A stretch of 64,000 nt of DNA from Prosopocoilus inquinatus (taxonomy: Eukaryota > Arthropoda > Insecta > Coleoptera > Lucanidae): the NCBI GenBank assembly GCA_036172665.1, contig CM069869.1, forward strand, positions 4,216,001-4,280,000, given 5' to 3'. Made by a program: the position numbers and the translations under genes. Below, piece after piece: positions 26,501 through 36,800 of the stretch (the stretch's first letter is position 1; every line of letters starts with the position of its first letter). The notes under the pieces are model-generated. The model was not told the origin of the DNA and ran no database searches. It was given only the letters and a program-made list of their open reading frames with translations.

Positions 26501-27306
26501 TATCTGTTTTATGGAAATACTTGTTCTAAATAAACAAATATTTTTCTAATAAGTGACCTTCCAACTTTCGCAGCAGTCTATTTTCAGTCGAACGAAGTCG
26601 AAAAGTTATGGGATGAAGCTTTCAAAAAAAAAAAACAAATGTGGAGCAACGTAATTGGATGTTAATAGGCAAATACATCTTCTTCTTCAGGGCAATCGAG
26701 AATAATTAGTTAGTGCTAATCGTAGTGGCATCAAACCTTATACTCCTCGAACCCTTTAACTGAAAGGCTGAAACAACACCGTCTTCAAAAACAGGCCTGA
26801 ATCATCGCGTAGGAATATCAGACCAATAAGGACGGAAAGATAACTTGAAATGGTGAATTTCTGTACTGGAAAGCATTTCAAATGAATCAATTTTAATAAT
26901 AATAATAATAATAATAATAATACGTTTATTGATCTGACTGTTAAGGTTAACAATTGGTCGTAATAATAATAATGTAAAAAACAAAAGGTGAATTAAATTA
27001 AATTAAAATCCTACAAAGAATGCCAATAGTACAGTCAAACCAAAAGGTACGCCATCAGTGAGCTCGAAAGGAGCACACTGTTCTCCCTGGCGTACCTTAA
27101 ACTTAAGAGAAAGAAAAAAAAATGAAGATAAAAGAAAAAAAAATAAAGAAAAAAAAAGTCAAGAAAGAAATTATTCTGGAAAAAAAAGCATGCGAGAAAA
27201 AAGAAGAATAAAGTAGAAGTGGCTGGATAGGAAAAGAAAGGAAATAAGAGTAGAGAATGTGAAGAGGGGGAGAAAGTCGAAGACTCGGAGTAAATGTTTG
27301 TAGGAC

Positions 27307-27341
<35 letters not shown>

Positions 27342-30300
27342 GAGGTAAATAAGAAGAGCAAAGAACAAGGAACACGGCTGCAAGAATTCCAGCAATAAAG
27401 TTCTCATGAAATTTTGAATTGTTCGCTCACTAAACAGTCTTATAAAGCAATGTATCTTTCAGCTTACGTTTAAATATTTGAGGTGGTAATATCTTAAGGC
27501 CAGCATCAATGTTGTTTAAACATTGAGCGGCAGCATAGCTGAAGCATCTTTTGAACAAGGACGTATGATGCAAGGGAATATCCAGTAGGTCCCTGCGTCG
27601 GACATTAATGCTGTGAACATCGGTCCTGTGTCTTAATTTGACAAAGAGATAGGGAGGGGTTTTTCAAAATAAGATTTTATGTTTGTAGCACGCAAGATGA
27701 AAGAGTCGTCTGTCTTTCATTTGAAGCCAACAAGCAACGCTCAGTTTGTGCGAAATACGTTCCCGTCTAGGGATGCCAAAAATGAAACGCAGGCAAGAGT
27801 TCTGCACAACTTGAATGCGCCTGGAATCATTAGAATCCAAACACGAATGATATATGACATCGCAATAATTAAAATGGGATAGAACTAGGCTATCACAAAG
27901 GGCTATTTTGGCCTTGGTGGAAAGGATATGCCAACTGGGGTATAACCTCAAGTGGAGGTATTCCCCGACCTAATGAATCAGGCCCGTATGAAGTAGGCGT
28001 TGGCTAAAACCATTGTTTCATTGGTATATTATTTTTTGGCCACGGTCCAAGTAGTTACAAAACTGCACTCTTATTGATTCAGTTACGGTTTGAGTCATTT
28101 TGCCCTCCGACCGGATAGAAAAATGGAAATACTATAAAACACTTAGAAATTTTACAACTAATTCAATAAAACGTGAAGAAAAGGCATACTTCGAATATAA
28201 ACTTAGAAATGGAAATTCAAAAAATCTATGGAAAGAACTGCGGAATTTAAATATTGGAAATAAGCCGGATACTCCTTTTCCTGAAACATTAGAAAATCCC
28301 AATGATTTTAATGATTACTTTGTTGATTGCACACCTGGGACAGGCTTTGATGTAACCGAAATCACAAAGTTTTATAGTACTAGGCGCAAAAATGTAGCAG
28401 ATAATATATTTAGATTACAAGTGGTTGATTCAAATTTGGTGCTTCAAAAATTATCTGAAATTAAAACCAATGCTACTGGTGTTGATGACATTAATTCTTA
28501 TATGTTGAAACTTTGTTACCCTTATGTAATACGTTTTATCACGCATATTATTAATTCATGCCTTTTAAATTAATATTTTCCAAACTGTTGGCGACAGTCA
28601 TTAATACTTCCTGTTAATAAAGTAAAAAAATCCTACTTCTGTGTCCGATTATCGTCCTATAAGCATATTACCAACAATATCTAAAATTTTAGAACAAGTC
28701 GTTGCGTCACAATTGTGTGAATACTTAAATTCATTTAACATTCTACCAGAAAGACAATCCGGATTTAGGTCTCATCATAGTTGTGAAACTGCCATGCTTG
28801 ACATAACTGATGAAATATTTAGAGCAGCTGACAAAGGACAAGATAGTATTCTTATTATGTTGGATTTTAGCAAAGCGTTTGATACGCTTAATCATGATTT
28901 GCTGTTGGCAATTTTACACTATGTAGGAATTTCTGATAGTGCTATTAACTTTTTCTGTTCATATTTGTAGTCGTTATAAAAGGAACTGAATCCGAATTAC
29001 GCCAAGTATCTCGAGGCGTCCCACAGGGATCTGTATTAGGACCTCTCCTGTATACCTTATATACTTTTAATTTTCATTCGTATGTCAAATTTTTTACTCA
29101 CCGTATGTACGCTGACGATACGCAGCTCCTCTTTCATTTTTATCCCGAAAATTATAAAAGGGCAATTGATTTAATAAATCTAGATCTATCTTCTCTAGCA
29201 ATAGCTTCCCTAGAGCATTCGTTACTCATCAATCCACAAAAATAAAAGGTCATGTTATTTAGTAAAAAATTACAACATAATTCTTTTCATCTGGAAATAA
29301 ATAGTACACCTTTAGAATTTGTTGAAGAAGCTAGGAAACTCGGTTTAATTTTAGACAAGCAGTTACGTATTAAATCCCACATTGCGAAATGTATTCGCTT
29401 AGCCTATGCCAATTTAAAAATCATATACATGAATAGAAATTACTTATCACAAACTCTTAAAGCAATGTTATGTAACTCTCTAATACTCTCACAATTCAAT
29501 TTCTGTGCCGTAGGTAAACTACTCTCTGCTCTGTGCATGGACCGTAAAGGTCCATGCACAGAGCCCCCGCGAGGTCAAAATCCGATTACGTGCGACTCCA
29601 TATTTTGGCGCCCTCTGACAGATGAGTTGGGTCATGTACATTTGGTCACTTATCAAAATTATTTAAAGAAATTAAAAGAAACAAGGAAGTGGGAAAAACA
29701 GAAAAATTAAGAAAATTTTAAACATTAGGGAACATTTTCCTTCATTTTTTTAAACATTTTCCTTCACTTTTTTCAAGATCCTAGCTGCTGCGAGTTCCCA
29801 AAAACGAGCAACCCAATCTTCTCATCTGATTAAGGAGGAAACCGTAACAGCCTACATAATTTATTTTTTTACCTAACAAAATTATTAAATACATTAATTT
29901 TTTATAAAAAATTTGGCACACAAAACTTTTCTACTGTTAATTGCCGCAGTTAACTGTTCTATTTTAGTCGTTGTTATGCCGTGACGTTGACGGCTTCACT
30001 CCCATTAATTTAAAAAAAAATTAAAAGAAACAATAAATGGAAAAAACAGAAAAAATTTTAAAAAAATAAACATTAGGGAATTTTTGTTAAACATTTTCGT
30101 TCATTTTGAAAACATTTTCCTTCATTCTGAAAACATTTTCCCTCATTTTGAAAACATTTTCCTTCATTCTGAAAACATTTTCCCTCATTTTGAAAACATT
30201 TTCCTTCATTCTGAAAACATTTTCCCTCATTTTGAAAACATTTTCCTTCACTTATTTCAAGTTCCTAACTACTGCGAGCCCTCAAAAACGAAGCGCTTTC

Positions 30301-33300
30301 TTCTCATCTGACTAAGGAGGCCTCTGTTCAGACCCCTCCAGAATGCAAGTAGGTGAAGCCCGCTTGTTAATAATATTAGAAAAAGAGAAACAAAATCACA
30401 AAAGTAAAATGAACTTAAATTTTTAAAAACTTAAAAAGTCAAATGTAATTTGTTTTTTTTTTTGACCAAACCGTAACAGCTTATATAATTTTTTTTTTTA
30501 CTAAGTACATTAAACTTTTTATGAAAAATTTAGCACACGAAAATTACAAAACTTTTCTACTTTTCATTGCTTCAGTTAACTGTTCTATTTTAGTCGACGT
30601 TTCGCCGTGATGTTGACGGCTTCATGAAAACATTTCGGACTTGTGGATAGTTTTTTCTAATAATTTTTACCAGATACCCATTAATTCTTTTTTTGCGAAA
30701 AAATGACAGAACCTGTCTAGTGACCAATAGGCCAATTGCCGCCCCTTGAAGATGGCGCCCGCGTGCACTGCACGATTTGCACTCATGGTTACGGGGGCCC
30801 TGTCCATGCATTGACTTTGCTACACAGAAAAGAATACAGACTTTACAGAATTCGTGTCTTAGACTTGTTCATGGTATCAGGAAATATGATAGAATATCTC
30901 ACACGCTCAAAATTAGTGGCTGGATTAATATGAGGGATAGACATTTTCTTCATGCGTGTTATTTCAAAAGGTTGTCACTTACAAAAGTCCAACATCCTTA
31001 TTTAACAAAATATCTTTCCGTTCTGTTGTTCATCATGTTAATATAAGAAATAAGGGCCTGCTCACACCTCCTGTGCACAAAACAAGTTTTTTCGAACGAA
31101 GTTTTTCATATAACATTTTCAGAATTTATAATCTCATTCCATCAGAATACAAATTATTGCCAATTCGCTTGTTTAAAAATAAAATGTTACTGAAATTAAA
31201 ATTAAATTAAATTAAATTAACTAAATTAAACCGAACTGAAAAATTAAACCGATCTGTTGTGCAAATAAATCAACATCGTCATTGTTGGAGTAAGTGCCAT
31301 CATCAAGTCTTGGGATATTTTTATGTTATGCTAAGTGTATGATGTGTATTGATAGAATTTATTTATTTTTATTCTTAAGTCTTATGTCGCCTTTAATATA
31401 AATATATTTACTTTATGGGTTAAGGTTAAATTAATGCAGAAGTACAATTTCTGAACTTCGCCCATAGGTTTTCCTAACAATTTAAGATTATCAAATGTAA
31501 CATTAAATGGTATCTTTTTTATGGAATTGTTATGAAAAATAGAGACTATTATTATTCTTATTATTATTATTATTATTATTATTATATTCAACAAAACTGT
31601 TTTGATCGGCCTTTAAAACCATGTAGCTTCAAACTGATCTATTCAGACTCCGGTTTGAGTAATGATAAAACCATTTTACTGATTTGCAATTGCAATAAAA
31701 GGTTTGTTTTTAAGAGAACCCCCTTGCCAGAGCAATTTTTAAACATTTTTTACCAACCGGCTTATTAACTACTGACTCACTCACAATCAGTGAGGCGCGT
31801 TCTTAATATATATTAACATTAAACACTCTTATTTTATTATCACATAATTATTTTAACTTAAAAAAAAAACTGCCAGTACTTGTTCATACAATACAAAAAA
31901 GAAACCCTGCATTTAATCCACGACACACTTATGCAGCAGGGCGGTGATGACTTGAAACAAATATTCAGTAGTTACAAACAGTTTTACCTACAATGTGTCA
32001 CGGAAGAAAAAAGAAAAACTCACGTCGACGAACTTGGAGTGGCAACTAATAAACAGAAAGCGCTGTGGGATATACTAAAAAAAGAAACGTCGCCTCTTTC
32101 TTCGAGTGAAGCAATCAATATCACATGTGAGGAGTTCAACCAATTTTTTTGTAGCATTGGAAATAATACACTCCAAAACATCCCTGTAAGCAGGAACAAT
32201 CCAACTCAGTACCTAAATACACTCACGCGAAATTCCTCTACATGCTACCTAACTCCTGTTACTCCAGAGGAAATCAGATCAATTATAGGTGGACTTAAAC
32301 CAAAAACCTCGACAGATGTTTGCGGCCTGAATACAAAACTCATTAGGACATGTTCCAAGTACATAGCTCATCCTCTAGCGAATATTATCAACACGTGCTT
32401 CCAAGAAGGTGTAGTCCCTGACGAAATGAAAATAGCGAAGGTTGTGCCCGTATTCAAAAAAGAAAACCGTTCTTCCATCACCAACTACAGACCCATCTCA
32501 ATCCTGCCTGTCCCATCTAAGATCTTCGAAGCTGCCTTATGCACCAGGTTGAATAACTTCCTTTCAAAAAACAACTGTTTGACTGATTGCCAGTTCGGAT
32601 TCAGAAAGGGGAAAAATACGACAGACGCAGTACTATCGCTCTTGAATTATGTATGGGATGCTTTCGAAGAACATTGCGATTGTGAAGCCTTACTGTGTGA
32701 CCTGAGTAAAGCGTTCGACTGTATGCAACACGATATATTCCTTTCGAAACTCGAACATTATGGCGTAAGAGGAATCACTCTGCAACTCGTACAATCTTAT
32801 CTGGAAAATAGGAAGCAAGGCGTCTATCTAGGTGGACAAATCAGCAACTTGTCACCCATTCTTACTGGTGTTCCACAAGGCTCACTGACGGGACCTCTTT
32901 TCTTCAGTATTTTTATTAATGATCTGCCACACCGAATACCAGCTCATACTATTCTATATGCAGATGACACAACTTTAATATGCAAAGGCCATAGTTACAA
33001 AGAAGCTCAAGTAAACGTGGACAAAGCAAACAAAGAAGCTGCAATCTGGTTTTCCGATAATAAACTGTTCTTAAATAACGATAAATCATCGAAATTAGTA
33101 TTCACTACCAAACGAAACACTGGTTTAATAGCAGCAAATACTACTAAATTCCTTGGTATTACACTGGATACCCGGCTAACTTGGAAAGCGCATACGGATG
33201 AACTTCTAAACAAACTTGCCGCAGCTACCTACGCAATCCGAAGAATTAGGGATATTATAGACAAAGAAGCCTCATTAGTTGCTTATTTCGCCCTATTTCA

Positions 33301-33841
33301 GTCAAGAATGAGTTATGGTATTCAAGTTTGGGGAGAATCTGCTCACGTCCAGGCCGTCTTTGTCGCCCAAAAAAAGGCAATTCGCATTATTGAACACGTT
33401 GCTCAACAAAGTCACTGCAAACCTTTATTTCGCAAACTTGTCATAATGACAATGACATCTCTGTACCTTCACTCTCAGCTTACAAGAGCTCACGACGAAG
33501 CTGACACACTACCGAAAAGGGGAGCTACAATATCTGCAAACTTAAGAAGCCATTACAAATTAGAAGTATCAATGCGAAGAATAAATGCCACGGCAGTACA
33601 AACTAGACATTTGTACCTTTACAATAAATTACCGATAGGATGGACCAAATTGTCAAAGAAAGTGTTTGCCAAAAAATTAAAATCTTATTTAATAGGCAAG
33701 GCGTATTATAATGTAAATGAATATCTTGAAGATACCCTAAAATTGTAATTGCAATCTCACTTAATGTGCTTAATGTACTTTTAATGCAATTTAATGCAAT
33801 TTTGATTTTGACGAAACTGTAAATTATTGAGTTGAATAAAC

Positions 33842-33877
<36 letters not shown>

Positions 33878-36800
33878 AATTAAAAAAAAAATTTGTTGCA
33901 ACGTCAGGTCAAAAAGCGATCGTAGGATGTCGCTGTCTGTTAATAATTTTAAATATTATTGTATTGTATTGTGTTGTTTTATTGGTCTTTTTGATCACAT
34001 ACAATGATATAATGATATATATTATAGATTCACATTCACAGTTCTGATACTGTCATCTTTAAATACATAAGTATGATGAAATGTGATAAGGCACCAGAAA
34101 TATATTCAGAATATTGAATATTAATGATAATCAATATCTCTCTGACGTATATGCAAATAATCACAGGTAAAATATTAATGACACGTAGGAAGTCTTTATA
34201 AGAACGTTAACCAGTCGGGATTTCCTATTCATTCCGTCATGTTTATTTTTTTTATATTCTAGCTAGATGATCTTTTTTTACGTTTTTTTACCTAAAAATT
34301 AAAGACGCGATATTCTAACTACAACTGGCTAAAAATGATTTCATCACATCTCGGTTTACAAAAATTTACAAAAATCCACAAAGCCCACATACAGGATGAT
34401 TGAAAATAAACGCCCGATACGGTAGAGGCGTATGACTAAAGTCATGCAACAGATAAATTTATCGGAGGCATTTTCATAAATAAATCTCTTGTGAATCCCA
34501 CAGTGAAACTGATTGAAAATGAATGACTTCGGTGACGCCAGCAACTAAAGTGGGACGGACTAGGATCTAGTCAAACCAAACACGAAACCAAATCAAAGGG
34601 CGTCACTGGCAGCTAAAGTGGGACGGGCTGGGATTTGGTCAAGCCAAACGCGAAACTAAATCAAAGGGCGACACTCAATTTTTTTTATTAACAACGCGGA
34701 AAAAAAATTAAGAAAACTGATATACGTCCAAATTATACTAAATCGCTTATTAACATTAAAGAAAACTCACATGCAACAGAGACAAAAACTAAACTAAAAA
34801 GGCAAAAGTTGTCAAAATACAAGTACGCACGAAGTATTTATAAAATTAAACCAAAATGTGAAACCGTTCGAAAGTGACAAAAGTCAACCACGAGGAAAAA
34901 CGACTCTAATTTAACTAACTTTACTTAAAAACAAAACCGGTGAGGGGGTGCAACAAGAAGGAATCAAAACTAATGGACTGAAGGCCCTGAAGTGCACCAA
35001 GCACCAAAGCTAAACTTAAATTCTATTTCCACACCTCAAGGCTAGTCGTAATCCGGATTCGATAATTAATTAAGCATAAAAATAAACGATGAAAGAAACG
35101 TAGATACTAAGCTCAAAAAGATGGTCCGGCAAGAAAGTAAACCTGCGATAAGGGTGCTTCAACAATAGCAATGGTGGCTCACGTCTAAAAGTGACTCGCA
35201 ATTAAAATCCTAAAAGGAAGAAAACAAAAGACGAGCAGCAAACGTGTCAAGTTTGTTCACTAAACAGACTAACACATCTCCTGGGTGGGCAGCTTAATCG
35301 TCGAAACGCCATGGGAAATCACTCACCCCAAAAAATTGTGTGAAATTCCACACATAAAAAACACAAACTAAACCAAAGGTCTGAATTACTTGACGAGTTG
35401 CAATACACTGAAGCGTCGATCAACTTGATCGAGGAGGAACGGAACAGAAAAACAAAGCGAGTAGAAAGAGACAATAAAAAGCACCAACCAGCGAAACTCG
35501 TGACATCAACACCATCCAACCATTAAATAAATGAAGAATCACGGGAATAGCCCCGAGCCGAACTGGAACATCAATAAAAAGAATAGAATCGGCGCAAAAA
35601 ATGAAAGCAGACAGAACGTCGCCAACCGGAGTAAATTAAACGCATTCGAACTTTCGTTATAATTAAAATTAAAGCGCCTCTTTCCTGCAGGTAAAACGCT
35701 GGAAATTTTACTCAGAAACGATTTTATTTTTCGTCATAAAAACCTTGCAACAATAAACTCCGGACGTAAAGGAACAAAAAAAAAACATTAGCCAACGTAC
35801 GCTTATAAAAAAAGGGAGTCCGGGCGGAACAGGCGCTGCCGACGACAGCGTGATTAATTTTACGGTGCATAAAATAGAATAATACAGGGTTTTTTGCTAT
35901 ACAGGCTGTCTCAGAATGAACGAACGAAAACTGTAGCACAACAAAAAGTTAAAGTCAATGGCGTAACTAGTGGTGAAGTCGCCGGGTTACAGAATTTTTA
36001 CCAGCGTCTTTTATTTTTATAATATTTATTTTTAAGAAAGTAAAACTAAAAAAAAATCTTTAGCTGCTTACTTTCAATGCTAAATAAATCAAGACTGCTT
36101 AATTGCTTTTGGATTATCCTGTTTCTAAACAGTGACAAGAGCTGTTAAAAATTTAGGTTAGAAAAGCTAACGAAAACTAATAATAGATGGCGCTGCTAAT
36201 GTTGCGCTTTTTGCTTTAAATTTCTTTGAAACTTTTTTATTTAACTTCAAGTTTAATTATACGAAATTGTTTTCTGTAACATTATTTCTTAAATCCTTTT
36301 AGTGATTTTCAGTAGCCTTGAAATTATTTTCCCACAAATAAAGATGACAAAGTTATGAATTATGGTAACAGACGGCGCCATAAATGTTTTTTTTATTCAG
36401 AATTGTTTTAAGAACATTGCTCTTAAAAGTTCTGAAATTTGTTTTCAGATGTTTTGAAACGGTCAGAATAAGAGGGTACAAGTTAATTGCGGCTAGAGAT
36501 TAATAGATGGCTCTATTACAAAGTTAAGACTCATAGTAACAGATGGCACCATAAATTCTTTTTTTATTATTGAAAGTCGTTTGGTGTTCTTGAAAGTTTT
36601 TCGGTTGTTTTCCCGTAAATAAAGACAGCTGAATTTATATGTCTTATAAGCCAATCCAAAGTTCATTAAAAATTGGTTTTGGAAAAATGAAAAGCGTGTA
36701 TCAAGTGGCGCCCTCAAATTCAAAACTAGCAAAAGAGGCTTTGCAGATTCAGCTCGTGTTTCGTTCGAGGATTCATTGCTCATGGCACGCAATACATTTA

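Larger units (their letters stand above)
29515..30812. mobile_element. Non-autonomous element inserted into the LINE, with internal duplication
   Basis: The LINE reading frame defines both edges. The ends ATGCACAGAGCCCCCG (29554) and CGGGGGCCCTGTCCAT (about 30787) are imperfect inverted repeats, and a 16-bp hairpin sits at the left end. Inside, a segment of about 620 bp (29650..29995) recurs as 30015..30625, including CTGTTCTATTTTAGTCG and GTGACGTTGACGGCTTCA-like words. It has no transposase. Class unknown. Confidence 0.7.
28100..31210 (+). pseudogene. CR1/jockey-like LINE, broken and split by an insertion
   Basis: Copies its RNA by target-primed reverse transcription when intact. RT motifs run in order on the plus strand: DYRPISILPTISKILE (28645), SGFRSHHSCETAM, LIMLDFSKAFDTLNH (motif A), GVPQGSVLGPLLY and MYADDTQL (catalytic YADD, about 29106), then GLILDKQL. 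Breaks are a stop at 28571, a stop/shift at 28968 and a stop at 29242. At about 29515 a 1.3-kb element interrupts the frame exactly within the FNFCAV...CIDFATQKRI motif, and the LINE resumes near 30812 through LQNSCLRLVHGIRK to its C-terminus at 31210. The endonuclease domain is absent (5' truncation). Confidence 0.85.

Noticed and set aside
27035..27407. Phe/Ser/Leu-rich minus-strand frames that look like membrane proteins
   Set aside because: They arise from the A-rich 3' UTR and (GA)n microsatellite of a LINE relic.
30093..30250. CRISPR-like array
   Set aside because: The repeats are contiguous without unique spacers, and the sequence is eukaryotic.
30084..30315. Repetitive 69- and 75-residue frames resembling a designed repeat protein
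   Set aside because: They translate a 36-bp non-coding tandem repeat that stays open by chance in two frames.
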